A stretch of 18,403 nucleotides of DNA from an uncultured Micrococcales bacterium (GTDB lineage: Bacteria > Actinomycetota > Actinomycetes > S36-B12 > UBA10799): the NCBI GenBank assembly GCA_937952095.1, contig CALFYG010000157.1, forward strand, positions 1 to 18,403, given 5' to 3'. The position numbers and the translations under genes were made by a program. Positions 6,937 to 14,959 of this stretch are shown here, one piece after another. The notes under the pieces were generated by a model that was not told the DNA's origin, did no database searches, and saw only the letters and a list, made by a program, of their open reading frames with translations. Each line of letters begins with the position of its first letter. Within the stretch, counting starts at the first letter, position 1.

Positions 6937-8533
6937 CCCCGAGGTGCTGTTCGAGCCGGGCGGTGTCCTCAGCGGTCCATCCGGGCGGCCGCAGGATGTC
7001 CGCCCAGACGACTACCGGATCTGTCCCGTAGACGTGTCCATGACCGGCCGGAACACCCTGGCTGTTGATCATGTCTCCGGTCAGCCCGGCGAAGCTGATG
7101 ACGGGGATCCAGGGCCACGTCATCACTCCGGGCCCGCGGGGTTCGTTCAGCCAGTCCGGCTCGGACCACAACACGTCTGGCGACCACCAGACCACCGGGT
7201 CGGAGGCGTTCTGCAGATACACAGCGCGTGGCGCTCGGAACGGTGTGGGCGGGTTCGACAGGTCCGCGGGCTGGTTCGCCCATCGCAGGTGGGATCCGTC
7301 GTCGTAGACGGGAAGGTGCTCGGGGGTGCCCGCCTCCCGCTCGTCGGTGTACTCGCGCCAGAGGGTTGTGGCGTTCGGCGGACCCTGGAACATCGCACCA
7401 TCCACCTTCGCGATCAGGTCGTCGAGGCTGGTGAACGCACCGCTGGCACCGTATGCGCCCAGGCTCTCCCCGAACACCAGTAGGCGCGGCCGGCTCGCGG
7501 CCGGTACCCGCTGCAGGCGTTCTCGGACGGCGGTCAGGACAGCCACCGACTCGGTGACCGAGGTGGGCCGATCCACCATGAAGGACAAGAAACTGGGCAG
7601 GATCGAATACTGGGTGGAAACGGTCGCGACATCACCGTTGAGCAGGTACTCCAACGGTGTGACCTCCCCGGGATCGACGGTGCCGGCCCCGGCGCTCGTC
7701 CCGATCGCGATGACGGCTCGGTCGAAGGCCCCGAATCGCTCGAGTTCTTCGACGGCGAGGCTCGCCCGCTGCTGGGGTGTGTTTGCCGAGTCGATGCCGA
7801 CGAAGACGCGGATCGGATCAGAGGCGCGCTTCCCGGAGAACGAAGTCAGTTGCGCGGAAGGGGTGACCCCCGCGACGAACGCACGGCCCTGTGAGCCCAG
7901 GGCCTGCCAACTGATGGCGGAATCAGGGCCGCCGGAGACGAACTGGCTGGTCGGCGGATCCACGCCGGTTGGGGTGCTCGCATTCATCGAGCGGAAGAGT
8001 GGCGACAGAGTCGTCACCAGGGCGGAGGGGAGACGGTCAACGGCAAGTGCACCGACGAGGACTGACACAGTCACCGCCGATGCGGTGGCCACGCGCGGGG
8101 AGGCGAATCTGCGCAGCCCGCGGTCGAACCGGCGAACCAGCCACCGGACGGCTCGGCCGGCCAGCACCAGCAGGATGAAGACTCCGAGGCCCACCAGCCC
8201 GGCGATGCCAACCCAGATGCTCCCGGGCGAGGGGACCCCCGTGATCTGCGCGAGGTCCGCCTGCCACCGCATGCCTGCTAGTAGCGCCACCGTCACAGTC
8301 GCACTGCCCAGCAGCAGGGCCACTGCCCGGGCCCTTTCGTCGCTGCGCCAGTCAGGCTGGTGGCGCGCCCGGCGCAGAAGCCATCCGACGAGTGCCCCGA
8401 TCCCGTACCCGATTGCGGCGAGGACACCGCCGATGAGTCCCTGGATGAGGCTGGACCGGGGGATCAGGGACGGGGCCACACTCAAAGCGGCGGCGACTGC
8501 CGCCCCGATGAGGCCCGCGAACGAGAACTTCAC
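6932..8533 (-). CDS. membrane-anchored alpha/beta-hydrolase, Abhydrolase_9 type
   Basis: This encodes a 533-residue membrane protein of the actinobacterial alpha/beta-hydrolase family with a conserved N-terminal membrane domain (Abhydrolase_9_N plus Abhydrolase_9). The hallmark SVAPSLIPRSSLIQGL at about residues 18-33 is followed by several hydrophobic helices (about 34-53, 72-85, 105-127, 149-167). The C-terminal half holds the nucleophile elbow GESLGAYGA with the catalytic Ser near residue 357. It also contains FQGPPNATTLW and QNASDPVVWWSPDVLW, the latter typical of the family's conserved acid region. The natural substrate is not known; lipid or ester hydrolysis is an inference. The GTG start overlaps the upstream amidohydrolase stop (GTGA at 8530-8533), so translation is probably coupled and the two genes share a transcript. 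It ends 31 bases from the convergent potassium channel gene. Confidence 0.87.
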   Translation of the reverse strand: MKFSFAGLIGAAVAAALSVAPSLIPRSSLIQGLIGGVLAAIGYGIGALVGWLLRRARHQPDWRSDERARAVALLLGSATVTVALLAGMRWQADLAQITGVPSPGSIWVGIAGLVGLGVFILLVLAGRAVRWLVRRFDRGLRRFASPRVATASAVTVSVLVGALAVDRLPSALVTTLSPLFRSMNASTPTGVDPPTSQFVSGGPDSAISWQALGSQGRAFVAGVTPSAQLTSFSGKRASDPIRVFVGIDSANTPQQRASLAVEELERFGAFDRAVIAIGTSAGAGTVDPGEVTPLEYLLNGDVATVSTQYSILPSFLSFMVDRPTSVTESVAVLTAVRERLQRVPAASRPRLLVFGESLGAYGASGAFTSLDDLIAKVDGAMFQGPPNATTLWREYTDEREAGTPEHLPVYDDGSHLRWANQPADLSNPPTPFRAPRAVYLQNASDPVVWWSPDVLWSEPDWLNEPRGPGVMTWPWIPVISFAGLTGDMINSQGVPAGHGHVYGTDPVVVWADILRPPGWTAEDTARLEQHLGG

Positions 8534-10125
8534 AGGTCGGAGTGCACGATCGTGCCGCCGGCGATCGTGAGCGCGATCGGGACCTGGGACAGGCCGTGGC
8601 CGGAGGTGAGCCGGCCCTGGGTGATGTCGGCGGCGAGCAGGGCGAGGTCGGCCCGTGCGCCGATCTCCACCCGACCCCCGTCGTGGTCATGGTTGACGTA
8701 GGCCGACCCGGCAGTGAAGGCGTCGATGCCGTCCACCACGCTGATCCGCTCATCGGGAAGGAACGCGGGTTCCTCCGGCGTGCTCGGATCGATGCGGGTC
8801 GCCCCCACCTCGATCTGGGTCAGCGGGTTCGCTGTCGATACAGACCAGTCGCTGCCCATTGCCATCCGGGCACCCGAGCGTGCCAGCGACCCGAACGGGT
8901 ACTGCAGACGGGCCCTATCCTCGCCGAGGAACGGGATCGTGAGTTCTTCCATCTGGGTGTCGCTGGATGCCCAGTACATCTGGCAGTTGGCCGTAACTCC
9001 CAGTCCGGCGAAGCGTGGCACGTCGTCCGGCTGGACCAGTTGCAGGTGCGCGATGTGGTGGCGGTGGTCGTTCATCCCGTTGCGCGTACGCGCTGCAGCC
9101 ACGGCATCCAACGCCATCCGGACTGCACGGTCGCCGATGGCGTGCATGTGCACCTGGAAGCCGGCGGCGTCGAGTTCGGTGACCGCTGCCTGCAGCAGTT
9201 CGGGATCGACAAACGTCAGGCCGGTGTTGTCGGTGTGCCCGCCGCAGCCGTCGCAGTACGGTTCGAGCAATGCGCCGGTGTAGTTCTCGAGCACCCCGTC
9301 GATCATGATCTTGACGGTCGTCGGGTGGAACCCGGGGGCGTTGAGCTCCCGCCGCGCGCGCAGTTCCTCGATCTGCTCGAGTCCGCGGTGGCGGTCCCAC
9401 CACAGAGCACCCACCACCCGTCCGGTGAGTCGTCCGCTGTTCGCAAGCGAGCGGTACGCACTCTGCGTCGCGGGGGTGACCCACGCGTCCTGCCAGCCGG
9501 TGATGCCCAGCGAGTGCAGGTGCTGCTGGCCGTTGAGGATCGCCTTCTCCCACTGGGTCTGGCTCGGAGGTGGCACCACATGCTCGTTGACCCAGTAGGC
9601 AGCACCTTCGTGCAGGGTCCCCGTGGGCTCGCCGGTGTCCGGGTCGCGTTCGATTCGCCCGTCCGGCGGATCGGGCGTGGCCGCCGTGATCCCGGCGGCC
9701 GCGAGTGCGGTGGAGTTCACCCAGGCGCCGTGCACGTCTCTGTTGAACAGGAACACAGGTCGGTCGGAGACGATTGCGTCGAGGTCCTCCTTACGTGGCG
9801 TGCCCCCCGGGAACTGCGGCATCGACCATCCACCACCCGTGATCCAATCGGGGCCGGGGTGTGCGGCGGCATGCTCGGCGATGATCCGCAGGTAGTCCTC
9901 ACGTGTCTCGGCATCGTTGAGCCACACGCGTAGGCGGTTGAGGCCGGCGAACGGGGTGTGCACGTGCGCGTCCTGGAAACCGGGCACGACGGTCATGTCA
10001 GCGGCGTCGATCACTTCGGTGTTCGGACCGACTTCCGGTTCGACGAAGCGGCCCCCACGGATTCCGATGTCACCTGGACCCTGTCCCCACACGTGGGCAC
10101 CGGTGATGACGATGTCGGCGGGCAT
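8530..10125 (-). CDS. amidohydrolase family protein, YtcJ-like (Amidohydro_3)
   Basis: This encodes a 531-residue metal-dependent hydrolase of the YtcJ/Amidohydro_3 group. Visible metal-site motifs are AHVHTPF near residues 52-58 (HxH after VVPGFQD), HMHAIGDRAVRMALDAV in the middle, HIAHLQLVQPDD shortly after, and GSDWSVST with the catalytic Asp. The C-terminal ADLALLAADI and GGTIVHS complete the small beta-sandwich that starts with ADIVITGAHV. No signal peptide is seen, so it is cytoplasmic. The family hydrolyses varied amides, including cyclic and N-acyl compounds; the substrate here is unknown. I prefer ATG 10125 because the family's first beta-strand begins at once, but an in-frame TTG at 10137 is possible and neither start has a strong ribosome-binding site. 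It lies 26 bases after the upstream small gene and overlaps the next gene by four bases. Confidence 0.9.
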   Translation of the reverse strand: MPADIVITGAHVWGQGPGDIGIRGGRFVEPEVGPNTEVIDAADMTVVPGFQDAHVHTPFAGLNRLRVWLNDAETREDYLRIIAEHAAAHPGPDWITGGGWSMPQFPGGTPRKEDLDAIVSDRPVFLFNRDVHGAWVNSTALAAAGITAATPDPPDGRIERDPDTGEPTGTLHEGAAYWVNEHVVPPPSQTQWEKAILNGQQHLHSLGITGWQDAWVTPATQSAYRSLANSGRLTGRVVGALWWDRHRGLEQIEELRARRELNAPGFHPTTVKIMIDGVLENYTGALLEPYCDGCGGHTDNTGLTFVDPELLQAAVTELDAAGFQVHMHAIGDRAVRMALDAVAAARTRNGMNDHRHHIAHLQLVQPDDVPRFAGLGVTANCQMYWASSDTQMEELTIPFLGEDRARLQYPFGSLARSGARMAMGSDWSVSTANPLTQIEVGATRIDPSTPEEPAFLPDERISVVDGIDAFTAGSAYVNHDHDGGRVEIGARADLALLAADITQGRLTSGHGLSQVPIALTIAGGTIVHSDL

Positions 10126-10151
10126 GAGCCCAGTCAACCAGCCCGACGGGC

Positions 10152-10556
10152 TCAGAGTGCGCGTACGCGGTTGTTCCGGGGGTTGTGTTCCAGTTCGACG
10201 AGACCGAGTTCCTCAAGCAACGGCGGCAGGTACATCCCGAACCGGCCGCGGTAGCCCTTGCGCAGCCCGTACCAGCCGCCCACCGGGTTGTCGGGGGAGC
10301 GCCCCCAGGCCTCGACCGTGTCCGGCTTGGGGTCCTTCTTCTCATCTGCGGCGCCGAGTTCCACCCAGTCGCCGTTCGCGACGAGCATCGCGTGGAGGTC
10401 ATCGATGGCGCTGAGGTGGTAGCGCAAGGTGGTGGACCCGACCTGGCATACAAGCGCGGGCGGGTCTGCCGACTCGTCGCGGTACATCGTGTATTCGGAG
10501 GTGCCGGGTGCCGTCTTCAGGAGCCATGGATCGTCCTGGGTGCCGCTGCCGCTCAT
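10152..10556 (-). CDS. uncharacterised 134-residue cytoplasmic protein (DUF6855-like)
   Basis: The product is a soluble 134-residue protein without membrane segments or signal peptide. Its start, GSGTQDDPWLLKTAPGTSEY followed by TMYRDE, resembles a family of small actinobacterial proteins of unknown function that I recall as DUF6855; I could not verify that name here. Other features are a hydrophobic strand (ALVCQVGSTTLRYHL), a helical segment (SAIDDLHAMLVANGDWVEL), and a C-terminal GWYGLRKGYRGRFGMYLPPLLEELGLVELEHN. The end of that last segment looks like a winged or recognition-type helix, but I do not claim DNA binding. I start at ATG 10556 because conserved sequence begins there; a longer reading to 10592 would add 12 unlike residues. 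It leads the minus-strand unit with the amidohydrolase and the membrane hydrolase. Confidence 0.75.
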   Translation of the reverse strand: MSGSGTQDDPWLLKTAPGTSEYTMYRDESADPPALVCQVGSTTLRYHLSAIDDLHAMLVANGDWVELGAADEKKDPKPDTVEAWGRSPDNPVGGWYGLRKGYRGRFGMYLPPLLEELGLVELEHNPRNNRVRAL

Positions 10557-10563
10557 GGTGGCG

Positions 10564-10569
10564 AGTATG
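10564..10569 (-). promoter_or_regulatory. possible -10 hexamer for the DUF6855-like gene
   Basis: On the minus strand this reads CATACT, a one-base departure from TANNNT, ending 7 bases before the ATG at 10556. The spacing fits a leaderless start. No Shine-Dalgarno site is visible. Confidence 0.3.
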
Positions 10570-10810
10570 GGTGCGTTGTCGTGGGCGCACAAGACCGCGA
10601 CTGCTCTGAAGAAGCAGGCCTCGGGCCGTGAGTGCTACGAAGATGTGCGATTCCGCACGACAAGTCGACAGGTTCGTGACACTCGGCGGCGACCGTCGAC
10701 CATCGACCATCTCGAAACACTCGAGGCCGTCCTAGCCCCTCGACGGGCCGTCGTAAGGTATGGCAGCGCCCTCGCGGCTCCCACTGCAAATGACTCGCGG
10801 AATCGTCCCC
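10570..10810. other. intergenic stretch between divergent genes, no gene assigned
   Basis: About 240 bases separate the promoter regions of the divergent DUF6855-like and collagen-like genes. I see only short inverted repeats: GTGCG/CGCAC at 10645-10658 and CTCGA/TCGAG at 10711-10725. A plus-strand frame runs through from 10429 into the collagen-like gene, but its codon use and translation look like a readthrough of non-coding and antisense sequence. No RNA gene is recognised. Confidence 0.4.
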
Positions 10811-10816
10811 TAGCAT
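10811..10816 (+). promoter_or_regulatory. probable -10 hexamer for the collagen-like gene
   Basis: TAGCAT (TANNNT form) would start transcription near 10823, leaving a short leader that contains GGAGG (10836-10840), five bases before the ATG at 10846. Confidence 0.4.
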
Positions 10817-10845
10817 TGGCCCGTCTCGAGACTTGGAGGATCACG

Positions 10846-11634
10846 ATGGAGAAACCAACACCACGATGGCGCCGCCGGCGCGTATGGGTGCCGGCGATCG
10901 CCTTCTTGTCGGGGATCGTGATCGCCAGCACCGGCACGGCGACGGCGGCCAGATTCATCGACGGGGCCACGCTGAAGAACGGAACTGTCAGCGCTAAGAA
11001 GTTGAGCAAGTCCGTTCGCGCCAAACTGAACAAGGCGGGTTCCACCGGGCCGCAAGGGCCGCAAGGGCCGCAAGGGCCGCAAGGGCCGCAAGGGATCCCG
11101 GGTCCCGCCACCGGTGCCGCGGGTGGCGCACTCACTGGCACCTACCCCAACCCAGGGTTGGCCAACCGTGCTGTGGGGCCTGATGCACTCGGCCCGGTCC
11201 CCACTATCCGCGTGACGGCCGCTTCGTCCGCATCCATCCCCAATAACGCCAGTACCGACCTGCCCTGCGACACGGTCGACTTCGGAACCGCTCCGCAGAT
11301 GTACCAGACCAACGACCCAGGAGTCCTGTACGCGGCACGAGACGGGTACTACCAGGTGAGCGCGGGAGTGCAGTTCTCAGGTGCCGTCAGCGGCGGCACG
11401 GGCATCCGGAGCCTCGTGATCTATCAGGGAATCGTCGGTACCGGTGAAACCACCCGGAGCACTACAGCGGCGGCTGGCGCCACCCAGGACACGGTTCTGG
11501 CCGCCTCCTCGCTGGTGCGTCGAACGGCCGGCCAGCCGATCACCTTCCGAGTCGCCCAGACCAGTGGCGTCGCGATCCTTGTGGAGCCGGTCAACACCTA
11601 CTGCTCCGCGGTGTGGGTTGGTCCTCTGGAGTAG
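10846..11634 (+). CDS. surface protein with collagen-like GPQ repeats and C1q-like C-terminal domain
   Basis: This encodes a 262-residue exported or membrane-anchored protein. Residues 1-12 are strongly basic and 13-35 hydrophobic, a signal peptide or signal anchor. Residues about 36-65 form a linker (FIDGATLKNGTVSAKKLSKS) common in actinobacterial surface proteins. Residues 68-86 are Gly-X-Y repeats, five consecutive GPQ followed by GIPG, encoded by a perfect 9-bp DNA repeat. GGALTGTYPNPGLA (93-106) matches a motif found in phage tail-fibre and collagen-like proteins. Residues about 120-262 are beta-rich, with YAARDGYYQVSAGVQFSG (162-179) resembling the C1q/BclA-type jelly roll. Two cysteines (141, 253) could form a disulfide. 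Trimerisation as a short surface fibre is inferred from collagen/C1q-like architecture; partner unknown. ATG 10846 is chosen for its GGAGG site. Confidence 0.8.
   Translation: MEKPTPRWRRRRVWVPAIAFLSGIVIASTGTATAARFIDGATLKNGTVSAKKLSKSVRAKLNKAGSTGPQGPQGPQGPQGPQGIPGPATGAAGGALTGTYPNPGLANRAVGPDALGPVPTIRVTAASSASIPNNASTDLPCDTVDFGTAPQMYQTNDPGVLYAARDGYYQVSAGVQFSGAVSGGTGIRSLVIYQGIVGTGETTRSTTAAAGATQDTVLAASSLVRRTAGQPITFRVAQTSGVAILVEPVNTYCSAVWVGPLE
11047..11091 (+). repeat. perfect 9-bp tandem repeat, five copies
   Basis: GGGCCGCAA is repeated five times without a mismatch inside the collagen-like gene. The unit is three codons long (encoding Gly-Pro-Gln in frame), so gain or loss of copies would alter the number of Gly-X-Y triplets without a frameshift. 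The identity at silent positions suggests recent expansion. Confidence 0.95.
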
Positions 11635-11712
11635 GCGATGAGAGCCTGAGAAGTCCGTGCTGGTGGTGTCAGTGGCTGACCGCAGCGCCGCCGACGCCGC
11701 TAGGACATGGTG

Positions 11713-11754
11713 AAGCCCCGGCACCTGGGGGAGGGTCGCCAGGTGCCGGGGCTT
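11713..11754. terminator. strong hairpin at the 3' end of glnA, possibly bidirectional
   Basis: Arms 11713-11728 (AAGCCCCGGCACCTGG) and 11739-11754 are perfect reverse complements: a 16-bp stem with a 10-base loop. It begins 12 bases past the glnA stop on the minus strand and 78 bases past the collagen-like gene stop on the plus strand, so it can end transcripts from both sides. There is no long T tract, as is common for actinobacterial terminators. Confidence 0.8.
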
Positions 11755-11766
11755 GCGCCAGACGGC

Positions 11767-13200
<1,434 letters not shown>

Positions 13201-13204
13201 CTGA

Positions 13205-13211
13205 CTCCCTT
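13205..13211 (-). promoter_or_regulatory. Shine-Dalgarno site that decides the glnA start
   Basis: On the minus strand this reads AAGGGAG, four bases before ATG 13200. It rules out the longer in-frame start at 13236, which has no such site. Confidence 0.6.
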
Positions 13212-13275
13212 GTCGTTTCGGCGGGGCGGCCCCCACCCTTGTCTGGCGCGCGCTGTGTCTGCCGCGTCTGGCTAG

Positions 13276-13281
13276 ACCCTA
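13276..13281 (-). promoter_or_regulatory. probable -10 hexamer of the glnA promoter
   Basis: On the minus strand this reads TAGGGT, with an expected transcription start near 13269 and a leader of about 69 bases before ATG 13200. It lies 10 bases downstream of a GlnR-type operator that occupies the -35 region, as in activator-dependent promoters. No good -35 is seen, consistent with need for an activator. Confidence 0.55.
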
Positions 13282-13291
13282 CGAGTTGCGC

Positions 13292-13329
13292 ATTTCTCTC
13301 CCGTCACCCGGTTGTTTCGGGGATGTAAC
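13292..13329 (-). promoter_or_regulatory. GlnR-type operator, two boxes in tandem, upstream of glnA
   Basis: Read on the minus strand the order is GTTAC, six bases, GAAAC, six bases, GTGAC, six bases, GAAAT. This matches the described actinobacterial GlnR consensus (GTnAC-n6-GnAAC) twice in a row with 22-bp periodicity; only the last base of the last half-site differs. The centre lies about 41 bases upstream of the predicted start. GlnR regulates glnA in several actinobacteria; whether it activates or represses here is inferred from position, not known. Confidence 0.75.
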
Positions 13330-13378
13330 ACCGAGGCGGGCGGTCGAATGTGCTTGGCGCCGGACATTTGCGGTTGGG

Positions 13379-13413
13379 AGCACCCTTGAGTGGTCGCGCC
13401 TCGGGGTGCTTTT
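13379..13413 (+). terminator. terminator-like hairpin followed by T residues (plus strand)
   Basis: AGCACCC (13379-13385) and GGGTGCT (13404-13410) are perfect reverse complements; the second arm is followed by TTT (13411-13413). Inner GAG/CTC pairs (13388-13390 with 13400-13402) could extend the stem. On the plus strand this has an intrinsic-terminator shape, but no plus-strand gene ends just before it; it could stop antisense transcription through glnA. Confidence 0.4.
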
Positions 13414-13419
13414 GAGGCA

Positions 13420-13466
13420 CAACGTGTGAATATCTGTCGCCTCAACGCACAGATCTTCACACGTTG
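13420..13466 (-). terminator. long inverted repeat downstream of the class III aminotransferase gene
   Basis: CAACGTGTGAATATCTGT (13420-13437) is the reverse complement of 13449-13466 with one mismatch in 18, around an 11-base loop. It starts 57 bases after the minus-strand aminotransferase stop (13523) and before the glnA operator, so a transcription terminator for that gene is the simplest reading. There is no T tract. A protein-binding operator is an alternative. Confidence 0.55.
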
Positions 13467-13522
13467 GGGGCTGCCGGACCCGCGCGATTGGCACTGTGCG
13501 TGCGGCGCAGGGGTGTCCGCCG

Positions 13523-14869
13523 TCAGCCGGTGTAGTACGCGTCGACCTCGGAGAACGCCTCATCCAGGATGGCCAGGCCCTCGGCGGCTTCGTCCTCGGT
13601 GATCACGCATGGCGGTACGACGTGCATCCGGTTGAAGTTGGTGAACGGCAGCAGCCCACGGGACACGCAGGCTTTCGTGAGAGCGCCCATGGCCTCACTG
13701 GTTCCGCCGTACGGCGCCAGCGGCTCGCGGGTGGCCCGGTCGCTGACCAGATCAAGGGCCCAGAAGACCCCCATTCCGCGGACTTCGCCGATGACCGGGT
13801 GCTTCTCGGCCAGATCACGCAGTCCCGGACCGAGCACGGTCTCGCCGATCTTCTTGGCGTGCTCGACGATGCCCTCGTCGCGCATCGCGGTGATGGTCGC
13901 CAGCGCGGAGGCGCAAGCGAGGGGATGCCCGCTGTAGGTGAGCCCGCCGGGGAACACGCGCTCGTCGAACGTCGCCGCGATCTCGTCGCTGATGATGACA
14001 CCGCCCAGCGGTACGTATCCCGAATTGGAGCCCTTGGCGAAGATGATCAGGTCCGGGTTCACGCCCCAGTGGTCGATGGCCAGCCACTCACCTGTGCGCC
14101 CGAAGCCCGCCATCACCTCGTCGGCGATGTAGACGATCCCGTACTTGTCGCACAGAGCGCGCACACCCTCCAGGTAGCCCGGGGGAGGCACAAGCACGCC
14201 GGCAGTGCCCACCACCGTCTCGAGCAGAACGGCTGCGATGGTGTTCGGCCCCTCGAAGATGATCACCTGCTCGAGGTGGGCCAATGCGCGCTCACACTCC
14301 TGCTGTTCGTCGGCCGACCAGAACGACGAACGGTACAGATAGGGGCCGAAGAAGTGCACGTGGCCGTAGGCGAACTCGTTCGGCCAGCGGCGTGGGTCGC
14401 CGGTGGCGTTGATCGCCGCGCCCGTGTTGCCGTGGTAACTGCGGTAGAAGCTGAGGACCTTGTGCTTGCCGGTGTGCAGGCGCGCCATCCGGATCGCGTT
14501 CTCCGCGGCGTCCGCTCCGCCATTGGTGAAGAACACCTTGTTGTGCCCAGCGGGGGCGATCTCGCTGATGGCCTGAGCGGTCTGGCCGCGTACCAGCGAG
14601 GCGTGCTGGGGTGCCAGCGTCACCTGGACCCCGGCTTGATCCTGGATCGCCTGCACCACCTTCGGGTGCTGGTGGCCGATGTTGGTGTTGACCAACTGAC
14701 TGGAGAAGTCGAGGAAGGAATTGCCTTCGAAGTCCCAGATCCGCGAGCCCTGGCCGGACTGGAACACCAGCGGCTTCAGCGCACCCTGGGCGCTCCAGGA
14801 ATGGAACACGTGTGCGCGGTCGAGGTCGAAGGCGTCGGCATTGCTCACAACGGAATCAGAATCGGCCAT
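13523..14869 (-). CDS. class III PLP-dependent aminotransferase
   Basis: This encodes a 448-residue fold-type I aminotransferase of class III (omega-amino acid, GABA or diamine type). Visible features: RIWDFEGNSFLDFSS (43-57), NIGHQHPKVV (63-72), the phosphate-binding TNGGADAAENAIRMAR (115-130), YHGN (145-148), IADEVMAGFGRTG with Asp250 (248-260), and the Schiff-base Lys279 in FAKGSNSGYVPLGG. The substrate is undetermined: actinobacterial relatives beginning HVFHSWSAQG are variously named aspartate, beta-alanine-pyruvate or taurine aminotransferase. ATG 14869 is chosen because TACTCT lies 7 bases upstream and the class III sequence begins soon after; a longer frame reaches into antisense of the oxidase gene. 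It is transcribed divergently from the oxidase gene across 90 bases, so a shared amine or amino-acid breakdown role is plausible but inferred. Confidence 0.9.
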   Translation of the reverse strand: MADSDSVVSNADAFDLDRAHVFHSWSAQGALKPLVFQSGQGSRIWDFEGNSFLDFSSQLVNTNIGHQHPKVVQAIQDQAGVQVTLAPQHASLVRGQTAQAISEIAPAGHNKVFFTNGGADAAENAIRMARLHTGKHKVLSFYRSYHGNTGAAINATGDPRRWPNEFAYGHVHFFGPYLYRSSFWSADEQQECERALAHLEQVIIFEGPNTIAAVLLETVVGTAGVLVPPPGYLEGVRALCDKYGIVYIADEVMAGFGRTGEWLAIDHWGVNPDLIIFAKGSNSGYVPLGGVIISDEIAATFDERVFPGGLTYSGHPLACASALATITAMRDEGIVEHAKKIGETVLGPGLRDLAEKHPVIGEVRGMGVFWALDLVSDRATREPLAPYGGTSEAMGALTKACVSRGLLPFTNFNRMHVVPPCVITEDEAAEGLAILDEAFSEVDAYYTG

Positions 14870-14876
14870 GCAGTAC

Positions 14877-14882
14877 AGAGTA
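14877..14882 (-). promoter_or_regulatory. -10 hexamer of a leaderless promoter for the class III aminotransferase
   Basis: On the minus strand this reads TACTCT and ends 7 bases before ATG 14869. The spacing predicts transcription starting at the start codon, and no Shine-Dalgarno site is present. Confidence 0.45.
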
Positions 14883-14893
14883 CGGTTTGGACC

Positions 14894-14909
14894 GGGTGGA
14901 CGGCCACCC
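14894..14909. promoter_or_regulatory. short perfect palindrome between divergent promoters, candidate operator
   Basis: GGGTGG-ACGG-CCACCC is a perfect inverted repeat. It lies about 33 bases upstream of the predicted aminotransferase start on one side and about 58 bases upstream of the oxidase start on the other. It is a candidate regulator site, but such a short GC-rich palindrome can arise by chance. Confidence 0.3.
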
Positions 14910-14946
14910 TCCTGCGGAAACAGCACTCTGGGGACCCTCTGTGAAG

Positions 14947-14952
14947 TACCCT
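14947..14952 (+). promoter_or_regulatory. -10 hexamer of a leaderless promoter for the oxidase-transaminase operon
   Basis: TACCCT ends 7 bases before ATG 14960. This favours 14960 as the start over the in-frame ATG at 14954, which lies too close to the hexamer to be transcribed as a start codon. No Shine-Dalgarno site is visible. Confidence 0.45.
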
Positions 14953-14959
14953 CATGTGC

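Noticed and set aside
10429..10845. N-terminal extension of the collagen-like gene to 10429
   Set aside because: The added 139 residues run antisense to the DUF6855-like gene and intergenic DNA, and GGAGG plus a signal anchor point to ATG 10846.
11047..11091. Short direct repeats as a possible CRISPR array
   Set aside because: There are no spacers: the 9-bp units are contiguous, in frame, and encode Gly-Pro-Gln.
13412..13465. RNA pseudoknot formed by the long hairpin loop and the adjacent downstream GCCTCAA
   Set aside because: Only two bases join the 17-bp stem to the second pairing segment, too few to span the stem, so the two pairings must be alternatives.
13523..14869. Naming the minus-strand aminotransferase as a taurine transaminase
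   Set aside because: Similar names occur for relatives, but no sulfonate gene lies nearby and the motifs do not settle the substrate.
13496..14944. 482-codon plus-strand frame across the class III aminotransferase
   Set aside because: It is antisense to a gene with all PLP-enzyme motifs.
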